Of a stretch of DNA of 64,000 nucleotides, positions 17,212 through 25,721 are shown in pieces; position 1 is the stretch's first letter, and each line of letters starts with the position of its first letter. The stretch is from Veillonella dispar (lineage in GTDB: Bacteria; Bacillota; Negativicutes; Veillonellales; Veillonellaceae). The notes beneath the pieces are model-generated. The model was not told the DNA's origin, did no database searches, and saw only the letters and a program-made list of their open reading frames with translations. The position numbers and the translations under genes were made by a program. Where the stretch lies: positions 827,952 to 891,951 of the forward strand of contig NZ_LR134375.1 of the NCBI RefSeq assembly GCF_900637515.1, read 5' to 3'.

Positions 17212-18252
17212 ATGTCTGATTTTGCAAATATTAAAGTTATCGGTGTTGGTGGTGGCGGTAATAACGCTGTTAATCGTATGGTTGATAACCAAATTAAAGG
17301 TGTTCAATTTTTAGCTGTTAATACAGAAAACCAAGTGCTTGAATTGTCTAAAGCGGATGTAACAATTCAAATCGGTGAAAAAGTTACTAAAGGTCTTGGC
17401 GCAGGTGCTAATCCACAAATCGGTGAAGAAGCAGCTCAAGAAAGTCGTGAAGAAATCACTAAAGCACTTGAAGGTGCTGATATGGTATTCGTAACTGCTG
17501 GTATGGGCGGTGGTACTGGTACTGGTGCTGCTCCAATCGTAGCTGAATGTGCTAAAGAAGTTGGTGCATTAACAGTAGGCGTTGTAACTAAACCTTTCGC
17601 ATTTGAAGGCAAACGTCGTCGTGCTGCAGCAGAAAAAGGCATTGAGTTCTTGACTCAAAAAGTTGATACAATCATCGTTATTCCTAATGATAAATTATTA
17701 CAAGTAGTAGATAAAAAATGTTCCGTATCTGATGCTTTTAGTAAAGCTGATGAAGTTCTTCGTCAAGGTATCAAAGGTATTTCTGATTTGATTCAAATTC
17801 CTGGTTTAATCAACCTCGACTTTGCAGACGTTAAAACTATCATGACTAATCAAGGCGAAGCATTGATGGGTATTGGTGAAGGTACAGGTGAAAACCGTGC
17901 TGCAGATGCTGCTAAAATGGCTATCAATAGCCCATTGTTGGAAACTTCCATTGATGGTGCAAAAGGTATCTTGCTTAATATTTCTGGTAGCTCCGATTTG
18001 GGTATTTTTGAAGTGAATGAAGCAGCTCAAATTATTTCTGATGCAGCAGATCCTGATGCAAATATCATCTTCGGTTCTGTTATTGATGAAAGCTTAGGCG
18101 ATAAAGTTCAAGTTACTGTTGTAGCAACTGGTTTTGGCAATAACGCTAAAAGCGTACCAGAATTCGGTAAAACAACTACAACATCTCGTCCAGCATCCAC
18201 TACAACAACAAACAGCGGTATCCCTGATATCCCTGTATTCATGAAACGCTAA
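17212..18252 (+). CDS. ftsZ: Cell division protein FtsZ
   Basis: FtsZ is the tubulin-like GTPase that forms the division ring. The GTP loop GGGTGTG is at residues 99-105, with [17 protein letters not shown] at the N-terminus and [11 protein letters not shown] before the T7 loop. After a short Thr/Ser linker the tail [10 protein letters not shown] is the conserved peptide that binds partners such as FtsA, SepF or ZapA-type proteins. Length is 346 residues, a little short because the linker is short. GAGGAGG precedes ATG 17212. A 138-bp gap after sbp leaves room for its own promoter. Confidence 0.97.
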   Translation: MSDFANIKVIGVGGGGNNAVNRMVDNQIKGVQFLAVNTENQVLELSKADVTIQIGEKVTKGLGAGANPQIGEEAAQESREEITKALEGADMVFVTAGMGGGTGTGAAPIVAECAKEVGALTVGVVTKPFAFEGKRRRAAAEKGIEFLTQKVDTIIVIPNDKLLQVVDKKCSVSDAFSKADEVLRQGIKGISDLIQIPGLINLDFADVKTIMTNQGEALMGIGEGTGENRAADAAKMAINSPLLETSIDGAKGILLNISGSSDLGIFEVNEAAQIISDAADPDANIIFGSVIDESLGDKVQVTVVATGFGNNAKSVPEFGKTTTTSRPASTTTTNSGIPDIPVFMKR

Positions 18253-18300
18253 TTTATAGAGTGTATAATCAAAACATTCGTAAATAAGTAACTTAGTAAG

Positions 18301-18318
18301 ACATATCTTGAGATATGT
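18301..18318. promoter_or_regulatory. 8-bp perfect palindrome in the leader of the outer-membrane protein gene
   Basis: ACATATCT and AGATATGT flank a 2-base centre and end five bases before AGGAGGT. As DNA it could be an operator; as RNA it would put a small hairpin next to the ribosome site. Confidence 0.35.
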
Positions 18319-18333
18319 GTATAGGAGGTACAA

Positions 18334-18903
18334 ATGAAGAAATTAGTATTATTAACTCTAGCAGCTACAGTTGTGGCAGGTAGTGCATTTGCAGCAGCAC
18401 CTGTAACAAAAATTAGCGATGGTTCCACTAAAGTACAAGCTGATTATGCATTTAAACAACATGTATCTAAAGGTGGCGGTAATAGCAACGATGGTTTCGG
18501 TGTTTCTTTACAACACGATCTTTCCGATAAAACTGCAGTACAATATTCCTATGATAAATTGAATGCAAAAAATGGCGACATTAAAGATCATCAATTAGCA
18601 TTGGTTTATAAAGTGCATCCAAACGTAAATGTATATGGTGCTGGTACTGCAATTCGTACAAATGATACTGAATTAGGTTTCCAAGCAGGTGTTATTGGTC
18701 ATGTACCATTAACAGAAAAAGTTAACGGCTTTGCTAAAGCTGGTTGGGGTAATGATATTAAGCAAACTTACCAAGTAGGTGCTCAATATGAAGTTCGCCC
18801 TGATGTAGACTTGAACGTATACTATGGCTATGATAAATATAGCGTAAATGATAACGATAAAACTGCAAAAGGTTTACACGCTGGTGTAGGCTACTCCTTC
18901 TAA
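18334..18903 (+). CDS. Small outer-membrane beta-barrel protein
   Basis: The first 20 residues (MKKLVLLTLAATVVAGSAFA) form a clear Sec signal peptide with cleavage after AFA. The mature protein of about 169 residues alternates polar and non-polar residues in strands (VQADYAFKQHV, GFGVSLQHDL, TAVQYSYDKL, NVYGAGTAIR, VDLNVYYGYDKY), and ends GVGYSF. A terminal aromatic residue is the usual BAM recognition signal. This indicates an 8-strand barrel of the OmpA/porin-like kind; the role is unknown. It is a single gene between ftsZ and a terminator. Confidence 0.85.
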   Translation: MKKLVLLTLAATVVAGSAFAAAPVTKISDGSTKVQADYAFKQHVSKGGGNSNDGFGVSLQHDLSDKTAVQYSYDKLNAKNGDIKDHQLALVYKVHPNVNVYGAGTAIRTNDTELGFQAGVIGHVPLTEKVNGFAKAGWGNDIKQTYQVGAQYEVRPDVDLNVYYGYDKYSVNDNDKTAKGLHAGVGYSF

Positions 18904-18911
18904 GGATAACT

Positions 18912-18941
18912 AAAGACCACTCTAATGAGTGGTCTTTTTTT
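18912..18941 (+). terminator. Rho-independent terminator of the outer-membrane protein gene
   Basis: AAAGACCACTC (18912-18922) pairs perfectly with GAGTGGTCTTT (18927-18937), 4-base loop, followed by a T-run. Confidence 0.93.
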
Positions 18942-18994
18942 ATACGTTTATAAAAATAGATATCTGTAGGGATGTTATTTATAAATTTATTTTG

Positions 18995-19019
18995 TATAGG
19001 ATATTGTATATATCCTATA
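18995..19019. promoter_or_regulatory. Perfect inverted repeat upstream of the aminotransferase gene
   Basis: TATAGGATAT and ATATCCTATA are separated by 5 bp. There is no T-run and it lies about 75 bp upstream of the candidate promoter, so an operator is more likely than a terminator. The regulator is unknown. Confidence 0.4.
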
Positions 19020-19094
19020 TACCTTAATTTTATAATAAATCAGCTTATAATCAGTATTATTTCTTATGTATACAATATATTTTCTAAATACTCA

Positions 19095-19123
19095 TTGTAT
19101 AATTAAATAAGTTTAGGTATGAT
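19095..19123 (+). promoter_or_regulatory. Candidate promoter of the aminotransferase gene
   Basis: TTGTAT (19095-19100) and TATGAT (19118-19123) with 17-bp spacing, about 40 bp before the start codon. Confidence 0.45.
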
Positions 19124-19163
19124 AAATATGTAATAATTCATTTTAGATAGGATGGTGTAAGTT

Positions 19164-20411
19164 ATGACAAGTGTTGCTGCAAAGCATGCAAAAGGGAAAA
19201 AACTTAAAGATGTAATCTTTATAACTGCTGGCCAAGCCCAAGCTGATGCTAAAGAAAATGGTCGTGAGAACGTTGTTAACGGTACATTAGGTGCGATTCA
19301 TGATGAAGATGGTAAATTAGTATTCCTTAAAACCGTTAAAGATGAATATTTAAGCCTTCCTGACTCTGAACATATTGGCTATGCACCAATCGCCGGTGTA
19401 CCTGAGTTCCTTGCTGCTGCAGAGAAAGAATGCTTTGGACAATCTCGTCCAGAAGGTCATATCCGTAGTATTGCCACTGCAGGTGGTACTGGCGGTATTC
19501 ATCACTTAGTTCATAACTACACAGAACCTGGTGATGAAGTGTTGACTGCTGATTGGTACTGGGGTGCCTATCGTGTCATTTGCAGTGATGTAGGTCGTAC
19601 ACTTGTTACGTATTCTTTATTTGATGAACATAATAACTTTAACCATGAAGCGTTCCAAAATCGTGTAAATGAATTAGCTGCTAAACAAACAAATGTGGTA
19701 ATTTTGTTTAATACACCTGGTAATAACCCAACAGGCTACTCAATTGAAGATAAAGACTGGGAATCTATTCTTAACTTCTTAAAAGAACTCGTTGCTATTG
19801 GTCGCAATAATGTGATCATCGGTATTGATGTGGCTTACCTTGATTACTCTGGTGAAAAAGAAGAGGTTCGTTCATTCTTTAGTAAATTTAGTCATTTGCC
19901 AAAAGAGATTCTTACATGTGTTTGCTATAGCTTGTCTAAAGGCTTTACTATGTATGGTCAACGTGTAGGGGCTTTGATTGGTATTTCTGATGACGAAGAA
20001 ATTGCTGATGAATTTTTAGAAATCAACAAATCTACTAGCCGTGCTACATGGTCTAATATTTGTCGTCCAGCAATGCGTACAATGGCAAATATTGTGGCTG
20101 ATCCAGCTAAGTTTAAAGCTTATGAAGATGAACGTAATTGCTATTATCAATTGATCCGCGATCGTGCAGATATCTTTAAACAAGAAGCCGCACAAGTTGG
20201 CCTTCCAATGTTACCATACCGTGGAGGCTTCTTCATTACAATTCCTACAGATTCTGCTAATGATATCTGTGAAGAATTGAAGAAAGAACATATTTATGTT
20301 ATTGCTCTAGCTAACGGTATTCGTGTTGCAGCATGTGGTATTCCTAAATTCCAAATGACAGGCCTTGCTGAAAAAATTTACAATGCTATGAAACGTCTTG
20401 GCAAACTATAA
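19164..20411 (+). CDS. Class I/II aminotransferase (aromatic/aspartate type)
   Basis: A 415-residue PLP-dependent fold-type I aminotransferase. Visible landmarks are GYAPIAGVPEFLAAA, TAGGTGGIHHLVHNY (cofactor phosphate region), NTPGNNPTGY, IGIDVAYLDYSG and SLSKGFTMYGQRVGAL, with the Schiff-base Lys at residue 259. The K..YGQR spacing resembles the aspartate/aromatic aminotransferase group rather than the AlaT group. The N-terminus, MTSVAAKHAKGKKLKDVIF, is not a signal peptide. Substrate cannot be read from sequence. Single gene with its own promoter and terminator. Confidence 0.88.
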   Translation: MTSVAAKHAKGKKLKDVIFITAGQAQADAKENGRENVVNGTLGAIHDEDGKLVFLKTVKDEYLSLPDSEHIGYAPIAGVPEFLAAAEKECFGQSRPEGHIRSIATAGGTGGIHHLVHNYTEPGDEVLTADWYWGAYRVICSDVGRTLVTYSLFDEHNNFNHEAFQNRVNELAAKQTNVVILFNTPGNNPTGYSIEDKDWESILNFLKELVAIGRNNVIIGIDVAYLDYSGEKEEVRSFFSKFSHLPKEILTCVCYSLSKGFTMYGQRVGALIGISDDEEIADEFLEINKSTSRATWSNICRPAMRTMANIVADPAKFKAYEDERNCYYQLIRDRADIFKQEAAQVGLPMLPYRGGFFITIPTDSANDICEELKKEHIYVIALANGIRVAACGIPKFQMTGLAEKIYNAMKRLGKL

Positions 20412-20432
20412 TACATAAGTTTTACTAATATT

Positions 20433-20470
20433 AAAGTCCGCTTGATAAGTATATCAAGCGGACTTTTTGT
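20433..20470 (+). terminator. Rho-independent terminator of the aminotransferase gene
   Basis: A 14-bp stem (20433-20446 with 20453-20466), 6-base loop, followed by TTTTT. The A-run on the left side lets it act on the other strand as well. Confidence 0.93.
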
Positions 20471-20480
20471 GGGTAATAGA

Positions 20481-20522
20481 AAAGCGTACGCATACTTGAT
20501 GTATCATTTATGCGTACGCTTT
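20481..20522 (-). terminator. Terminator of the convergent DUF896 gene
   Basis: A perfect 14-bp inverted repeat, AAAGCGTACGCATA with TATGCGTACGCTTT, and a 14-base loop. It lies 20 bp past the stop of the minus-strand gene. Its tail is less T-rich than usual, so the neighbouring hairpin at 20433-20470 may back it up. Confidence 0.7.
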
Positions 20523-20542
20523 ATTTTATATATCTGTATATA

Positions 20543-20812
20543 TTAATGAATATCTTTATGTTCTTTAATATCTTGGTCAGCTTCTTTAGCTAAATTTTCT
20601 AAAGCTCGTTTAGGAGCTGTTCGTTCACCGGTTTCTGGATCTACAAATTCAACGCGATCTAAAGTATCTGTAATTTGACCTCGAATGAATGATAAGTAGA
20701 TTTCATAAAGTTCTTTTTTTTCTGCTAACTCCTCTGGTGTGAGTGGTTGTCCAGATTTTTTCTTTGCTGCTAGTTCATTTATGCGCTTTAATGTATCGTT
20801 AATATTACTCAT
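20543..20812 (-). CDS. DUF896 family protein (YnzC/UPF0291-like)
   Basis: An 89-residue cytoplasmic protein. The N-terminal two-helix block LKRINELAAKKKSGQPLTPEE and LAEKKELYEIYLSFIRGQITDTL, followed by VEFVDPETGE, matches the DUF896 family, including B. subtilis YnzC. The Asp/Lys/His-rich tail extends a few residues past the usual end. Function is unknown; some members are SOS linked. AGGAGG precedes the ATG, and a minus-strand TATAAT at 20851-20856 preceded by TGT gives an extended -10. It is divergent from nth. Confidence 0.85.
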   Translation of the reverse strand: MSNINDTLKRINELAAKKKSGQPLTPEELAEKKELYEIYLSFIRGQITDTLDRVEFVDPETGERTAPKRALENLAKEADQDIKEHKDIH

Positions 20813-20850
20813 ATTGACCTCCTGTATTCTATATTAGAATAACATGATTT

Positions 20851-20859
20851 ATTATAACA
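20851..20859 (-). promoter_or_regulatory. Extended -10 promoter of the DUF896 gene
   Basis: On the minus strand TGTTATAAT is read 39 bp before the start codon. This fits an extended -10 promoter; no strong -35 is evident. Confidence 0.45.
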
Positions 20860-20935
20860 TAGAACTAAATGAATACGTATGGTAAGATATAAGTTGTACG
20901 CGTCTGTACTTTCACAAGTGAGAAAGGAGAGCTGT

Positions 20936-21571
20936 ATGCGTGTAACAAAAGCGATAAAGGCAGAGCAATTGAAATTATTGCAAGAGCATTATTTTGATGC
21001 AAAACCTGCCCTTGAGTATACAAATGAATTTGAATTATTAGTAGCCGTTGTTTTATCTGCACAATGTACGGATGAAAGGGTTAATATTGTTACGAAACGA
21101 TTGTTCCCTGAATTAAATCATCCTGCTAAAATGCTTGAAATAGGGGTTACAAAACTAGAAACTCTTATTAAAGATTGCGGTCTTTATAAGTCTAAAGCGA
21201 AAAACTTAATTGCTACCTGTCAAATCTTGGTAGAACAATATCATGGTGAGGTACCACGTGAATTTGATCAACTGGTAGAATTACCTGGTGTTGGTCGTAA
21301 AACGGCTAACGTAGTTGTGTCCGTATTGTTCGGTACACCTGCCATTGCGGTAGATACCCATGTATTCCGTGTAGCTAATCGATTAAAACTAGGTATTGCT
21401 AAAACTCCAGAAGAGATGGAGAAGAAATTGCAAAAGGCTATCCCTAAAGAGGATTGGGCTGCTGCTCATCACTGGTTGATTTATCATGGCCGTAAATTAT
21501 GTAAGGCTCGTAAGCCTTTATGTGAAGAATGTTTTTTAAATCATGTATGCCCTTCGGCGGGAAAGGTTTAA
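20936..21571 (+). CDS. nth: Endonuclease III (DNA glycosylase/AP lyase)
   Basis: Endonuclease III removes oxidised pyrimidines and nicks at AP sites in base excision repair. The helix-hairpin-helix LPGVGRKTAN holds catalytic Lys122, and Asp140 is in AVDTHVFR. The C-terminal iron-sulphur site is complete with spacing C-x6-C-x2-C-x5-C (CKARKPLCEEC then C). ATG 20936 follows AAAGGAGA; an upstream in-frame ATG at 20879 has no ribosome site. Length is 211 residues. The next gene starts two bases after the stop. Confidence 0.97.
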   Translation: MRVTKAIKAEQLKLLQEHYFDAKPALEYTNEFELLVAVVLSAQCTDERVNIVTKRLFPELNHPAKMLEIGVTKLETLIKDCGLYKSKAKNLIATCQILVEQYHGEVPREFDQLVELPGVGRKTANVVVSVLFGTPAIAVDTHVFRVANRLKLGIAKTPEEMEKKLQKAIPKEDWAAAHHWLIYHGRKLCKARKPLCEECFLNHVCPSAGKV

Positions 21572-21572
21572 T

Positions 21573-23012
21573 ATGAAAGTAAATAACGAAGAATTTATTG
21601 CCCTTTGTGCGACTCATGGCATTGAGGGAATTGATATTGTAAATGAGTTAATGCGTTTTAAAGTACTAGATCAATTGATTTCTAGTAATGCTAGCTCCCG
21701 TGAGTGGGGTGTAACAGCAGATGATTTATATGCGTTAGCAGAAAAATCCACAGTCGAGTCTTTTGGTCCTGTTCCATATGATTTGAATACATTCCAAGCT
21801 CTATATGGTCCATCCTTTAGAGTTGAATTATTTGATTTCATTAGCGATACAGGTATCTTGGATGGTCTAGATGTAGGCACTATTTGGGAAACTCCTGTTC
21901 GTGAAAGTATCGAAGCCCATAGCAAAACGGGAGAACTCGTTCTTTACGCTTATGTAGAAGAATATGCAGGCATGGTTGAAGAGATTCTTCAATCTTATGA
22001 AGATAAAAAAGTCGTTCTTTATACGGCGTCTCCAGTGTGCTATAGCATTTTGACACGTTTATACCCAATGGCACAAATTATTAATCAATGGCCTCATCGC
22101 AGCTATTTTGATCATATCTTTACAGGAACGGTTGGCATGTTCCAATCCTCTGAAGATATTGTGGAAGAAGTGGCAAATGGACTACATAATCTTGTTCCAG
22201 AAGGGACTGCACAATTATTCTTACCTGCTACAATGGCACAAAACCAATTGGGCTTAAATAATATGGCATTGCAATTCTTCTTGAATCAAAAGCGTGTGGA
22301 AGCAATCCGTGAATGGACTCCATTAGGGGCTTATGAAATTGTATATGGTAAATACGATGTTAAAAAGATGCGCGTTGGCTTGCGTGAACGCGTAGGAGAT
22401 GAGTGGAAAACGATTAATTATATTCCATTGCCTCATGGTGTATTTGCTCAATTACCGGTATTCACAGTATTAAATTATGGCTTGTCTTTACGCTCTATTT
22501 TATTTCCAGGCGGTCAAACTGATGTAGCCTTAGGTCAAGATGGTATTTACTGTATCGACAGCCGAGTTTCTGCATTAGGACGTAATGCTCTTGTGGAAAG
22601 TGGCGCTTATTTCCTAACATTCAAACGTTACGCGGATCATGTAGATGTAGATATTACTACAGAGGCACCAGCAGAGGATATTTACTGGATGTTCCCAGAT
22701 GCTGAATTGGCATATATGTGGTATGCATACTTCTGTAGTACTACGGGTCAAACATTGATTCAAGAGATTTCCATGCTCGTTCAAACAGATGAGTCTTTCG
22801 GCTATATGCTTAGCAGCGTGCGTCGCCGCGTATTAGATGTTAATAATGAAGCTCAATTAATTTCATCTGTACAGGCTGCTGATGAAGCCTATATCAAGGC
22901 TGTTACAGAAGCAGCTACAAATTGGAAATCTACGGTAGATGAATTAGGTGCTCAAGTAATGCCTCCTACTACATCTATTGATATTGAAGACTATAGCGAT
23001 TATAAAAACTAA
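21573..23012 (+). CDS. Protein of unknown function, possibly a decayed N6-methyltransferase-like fold
   Basis: I do not recognise this 479-residue protein. It has no signal peptide or membrane helix. It opens with an alpha-helical part (FIALCATHGIEGIDIVNELMRF). The middle reads KKVVLYTASPVCYSIL, then YFDHIFTGTVGMF near residue 180, then LVPEGTAQLFLPATM near 207 and RVEAIREWTPLGAY. That order resembles HsdM-type adenine methyltransferases, where an NPPF motif follows FD and a LKPGGRAA(I/V)VLP block follows later, but the catalytic NPP(F/Y) is replaced by a GTVG stretch. This similarity is my reading by eye. It starts two bases after nth, at ATG 21573, and is probably co-transcribed with it. 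Confidence 0.75.
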   Translation: MKVNNEEFIALCATHGIEGIDIVNELMRFKVLDQLISSNASSREWGVTADDLYALAEKSTVESFGPVPYDLNTFQALYGPSFRVELFDFISDTGILDGLDVGTIWETPVRESIEAHSKTGELVLYAYVEEYAGMVEEILQSYEDKKVVLYTASPVCYSILTRLYPMAQIINQWPHRSYFDHIFTGTVGMFQSSEDIVEEVANGLHNLVPEGTAQLFLPATMAQNQLGLNNMALQFFLNQKRVEAIREWTPLGAYEIVYGKYDVKKMRVGLRERVGDEWKTINYIPLPHGVFAQLPVFTVLNYGLSLRSILFPGGQTDVALGQDGIYCIDSRVSALGRNALVESGAYFLTFKRYADHVDVDITTEAPAEDIYWMFPDAELAYMWYAYFCSTTGQTLIQEISMLVQTDESFGYMLSSVRRRVLDVNNEAQLISSVQAADEAYIKAVTEAATNWKSTVDELGAQVMPPTTSIDIEDYSDYKN

Positions 23013-23126
23013 TTGTAAAAGTCTGATATTTAGTTTAAAATATATCGTATCCTAAAAAATATGAACTACTAAATATAGTAGGTATGAACCATACTACACA
23101 GATGTGTAAGAAAGGAGGACTGACTC

Positions 23127-23396
23127 ATGGCAGTTATTAATTTTGAAATCTTCAAAGTTATCGGCACTTTATCTGAAGATAAAGACGGTTGGAAAAAACA
23201 ATTAACATGTACTAGCTGGGGCAAATATAATCCTAAGTTTGACCTTCGCGCTTGGGATAGTGAATATACAAGCATGAAGAAAGGTATTACCCTTTCTTTA
23301 GAGGAGCTCATCGCATTGCGTGATATCCTTAATGAAAGTGACTTAGAGACTATTCTAGCTGAATCTATTGAAGAAAAACAAGCATCCAAGGAATAG
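23127..23396 (+). CDS. YdbC/PC4-family single-stranded DNA-binding protein
   Basis: An 89-residue protein matching the bacterial PC4-like (YdbC) family: FEIFKVIGTLSEDKDGWKKQL, TCTSWGKYNPKFDLRAWD and MKKGITLSLEELIALRDIL. These form the curved beta sheet plus helix of PC4, which binds single-stranded DNA as a dimer. Its cellular job in bacteria is not settled. AAAGGAGG precedes ATG 23127. The 114-bp leader holds an imperfect hairpin near 23065-23100. It is followed by the separate rpmE promoter. Confidence 0.88.
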   Translation: MAVINFEIFKVIGTLSEDKDGWKKQLTCTSWGKYNPKFDLRAWDSEYTSMKKGITLSLEELIALRDILNESDLETILAESIEEKQASKE

Positions 23397-23406
23397 TATT
23401 GGCAAC

Positions 23407-23435
23407 TTGCATTTGTACTAGTGTCATGCTATAAT
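23407..23435 (+). promoter_or_regulatory. Promoter of rpmE
   Basis: TTGCAT (23407-23412), 17-bp spacer, TATAAT (23430-23435), with TGC directly before the -10 (extended -10). It is one of the best promoter matches in the window and lies about 40 bp before rpmE. Confidence 0.75.
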
Positions 23436-23475
23436 CTATAAGAATAATATTGATTGTCGGAAAGAGGTGTATAGA

Positions 23476-23673
23476 ATGAAACAAGGTATTCATCCAGACT
23501 ATAAAGAAGCTACAGTAACTTGCGGTTGTGGCAACACATTCAAAACTGGCTCTGTAAAAGAAGACCTTCGTGTAGACGTTTGCTCCAAATGCCATCCGTT
23601 CTTCACTGGTCAACAACGCGCAGCTCAAGCTCGTGGTCGTATTGAACAATTTAACAAACGTTACGGCAAATAA
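23476..23673 (+). CDS. rpmE: 50S ribosomal protein L31 (zinc-binding form)
   Basis: A 65-residue protein beginning [19 protein letters not shown], with Cys16, Cys18, Cys36 and Cys39 making the zinc site of the C+ form, and ending QFNKRYGK. L31 bridges the ribosomal subunits. The zinc-free paralogue found in many species under zinc starvation is not in this window. AAAGAGGTG precedes ATG 23476. Confidence 0.97.
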   Translation: MKQGIHPDYKEATVTCGCGNTFKTGSVKEDLRVDVCSKCHPFFTGQQRAAQARGRIEQFNKRYGK

Positions 23674-23698
23674 TTTGTCATGTAATGTAGCATCTATG

Positions 23699-23730
23699 GG
23701 CAGGGCTATGAGCTCTGCCTCTATTTGTTT
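23699..23730 (+). terminator. Probable terminator of rpmE
   Basis: GGCAGGGC (23699-23706) pairs with GCTCTGCC (23712-23719) with one G-T pair and a 5-base loop, followed by TCTATTTGTTT. The tail is imperfect, so some read-through into yqhQ is likely. Confidence 0.65.
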
Positions 23731-23745
23731 ATGAGAGGAGCTCTT

Positions 23746-24636
23746 GTGAACACAGAACGTATTAAAAAGTTTGTCGGTGGACAAGCTGTGATCGAAGGTG
23801 TCATGATGAGGGGCCCTGGCGTTACAGCAACAGCTGTACGAGAACCAGCGGGAACTATTGTAGTTCAAAAAGAGCCTACAAAATCTATTGCTGACACATA
23901 TCCAATTTTGAAAAAACCATTTCTTCGGGGCTGTGTAGCTCTTTATGAATCCCTCGTAATTGGCATGAAGGCCTTGTCCTTCTCTGCTAAGGCCGCTGGT
24001 GATGAAGAGGAAGAAATGTCTAATAGAGAAATTGCCATTACTATGGTTATTTCTACCATCTTTGCGATAGCTGTATTTTTGGCATTGCCTACATTTATCG
24101 TGAAATTTATTCCTGGTGTACAGGATAATCATGTTATATTAAATCTCATTGAAGGTGTCATTCGTTTAGTTCTTTTCCTACTCTATATTTGGGGGATTGG
24201 ACTTACAAAGGATATTCAACGAGTTTTCCAATATCATGGGGCAGAGCATAAAACGATTCATACTTATGAATTAGACTTGCCTCTTACTGTAGAAAACGTT
24301 CGCAAACAAAGTCGCTTACATCCGCGATGTGGCACAAATTTCTTACTTATCGTTATGGTTGTAAGTATCTTTGTATTTGCCTTTTTAGGTTGGCCTAATT
24401 TGTTAGAACGTATCGTAAGCCGCGTACTTCTCATGCCCGTAGTGGCAGGTATTGCGTACGAGGTTATTCGTCTTGCTGGTCGTAGTGAGCATTCCTTTGT
24501 GCAAGCTCTTATCAAACCTGGTCTTGCATTACAATACATGACCACACGTGAACCAGAAGATGATCAAATTGAAGTAGCTATACGAGCTCTTGAAGAGGTT
24601 CGCCCTCCTGAGAGTGATGCTTATGAAGAGGAATAA
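23746..24636 (+). CDS. yqhQ: DUF1385 family membrane protein YqhQ
   Basis: A 296-residue polytopic membrane protein. The start [14 protein letters not shown], the central [15 protein letters not shown] and the block [16 protein letters not shown] are the family hallmarks; the conserved His and Glu suggest metal binding or catalysis, but no function is established. Hydrophobic segments lie near residues 95-120, 130-150, 195-215 and 220-240. GTG 23746 follows GAGAGGAG. It sits directly before prfA, three bases apart, the usual Firmicutes order around prfA-prmC. Confidence 0.9.
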   Translation: MNTERIKKFVGGQAVIEGVMMRGPGVTATAVREPAGTIVVQKEPTKSIADTYPILKKPFLRGCVALYESLVIGMKALSFSAKAAGDEEEEMSNREIAITMVISTIFAIAVFLALPTFIVKFIPGVQDNHVILNLIEGVIRLVLFLLYIWGIGLTKDIQRVFQYHGAEHKTIHTYELDLPLTVENVRKQSRLHPRCGTNFLLIVMVVSIFVFAFLGWPNLLERIVSRVLLMPVVAGIAYEVIRLAGRSEHSFVQALIKPGLALQYMTTREPEDDQIEVAIRALEEVRPPESDAYEEE

Positions 24637-24638
24637 AC

Positions 24639-25721
24639 ATGCTAGTAGATAAATTACAAGTTATTGAAGATAAATTTATGGACCTGGAGCAGCGCATCAG
24701 TGACCCTGAAGTGATTGCGCGCCAAGATGAATGGCGTAAATTAACACGTCAACATGCTCAATTATCTGAAACAGTTGAAACATTCCGTACTTATAAAAAA
24801 GTATTAGCTGGTATTGATGAAGCTATGGAAGTTATCGAAGATAAATCCATGGATGAAGAATTCCGCGAAATGGCACAAGAGGAATTGAAAGAGCTAAAAC
24901 CTCAAAAAGAGGAATTAGAAGAGAAATTGCAAATTCTTTTATTGCCTAAAGACCCTAATGACGATAAAAACATCATCATCGAAATTCGCGGTGGTGCCGG
25001 CGGCGACGAAGCAGCATTATTCGCAGGCGATTTGTTCCGTATGTACACAAAATATGCGGAAAGCCAAGGCTGGCGTTGTGAGATTATCGATGCTAATGAA
25101 CCAGAACTTGGTGGCTTTAAAGAGGTTATTTTCTCTGTAGATGGTGAAAATGTATATTCTAAGATGAAATTTGAATCTGGTGTACATCGCGTACAACGTG
25201 TACCTGCTACAGAAACACAAGGCCGTGTGCATACATCTACCGTTACAGTAGCTGTATTACCAGAGATGGAAGATGTTGATATTGAAGTTAATGAAAAAGA
25301 CTTGAAAATCGACACCTATCGTGCCAGTGGTGCGGGCGGTCAGCATATCAATAAAACAGAATCTGCTGTTCGTATTACACACTTACCTTCTGGTATTGTT
25401 GTGGCATGCCAAGACCAACGTTCTCAATTACAAAACCGTGAAAAAGCTATGCGTGTATTGCGTGCTAAATTGCAAGACCAAGCTGAACAAGAGGCTATTT
25501 CTAGCATGGCCGCAGACCGTAAGAGCCAAGTTGGTACTGGTGACCGTAGTGAACGTATTCGTACCTATAACTACCCTCAAGGCCGCGTAACAGACCATCG
25601 TATTAATTTAACATTGTATAAATTAGATGCTATTTTAAATGGCGATCTAGATGAAATCATTCAAGCCTTAAATGCTGCTGACCAAGCGGCAAAAATGCAG
25701 GAGGCTAATACAAATGTATAA
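24639..25721 (+). CDS. prfA: Peptide chain release factor 1
   Basis: RF1 reads stop codons UAA and UAG and triggers peptide release. The GGQ motif is in [22 protein letters not shown] (catalytic Gln methylated by PrmC), preceded by [15 protein letters not shown]. The decoding PxT-type element is in [14 protein letters not shown]. Length is 360 residues. It overlaps prmC, which encodes its modifying enzyme, by eight bases, an arrangement common in bacteria. Confidence 0.97.
   Translation: MLVDKLQVIEDKFMDLEQRISDPEVIARQDEWRKLTRQHAQLSETVETFRTYKKVLAGIDEAMEVIEDKSMDEEFREMAQEELKELKPQKEELEEKLQILLLPKDPNDDKNIIIEIRGGAGGDEAALFAGDLFRMYTKYAESQGWRCEIIDANEPELGGFKEVIFSVDGENVYSKMKFESGVHRVQRVPATETQGRVHTSTVTVAVLPEMEDVDIEVNEKDLKIDTYRASGAGGQHINKTESAVRITHLPSGIVVACQDQRSQLQNREKAMRVLRAKLQDQAEQEAISSMAADRKSQVGTGDRSERIRTYNYPQGRVTDHRINLTLYKLDAILNGDLDEIIQALNAADQAAKMQEANTNV

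Noticed and set aside
20879-20935. Upstream ATG start for nth
   Set aside because: No ribosome site ahead of it, while ATG 20936 follows AAAGGAGA and gives the normal endonuclease III N-terminus.
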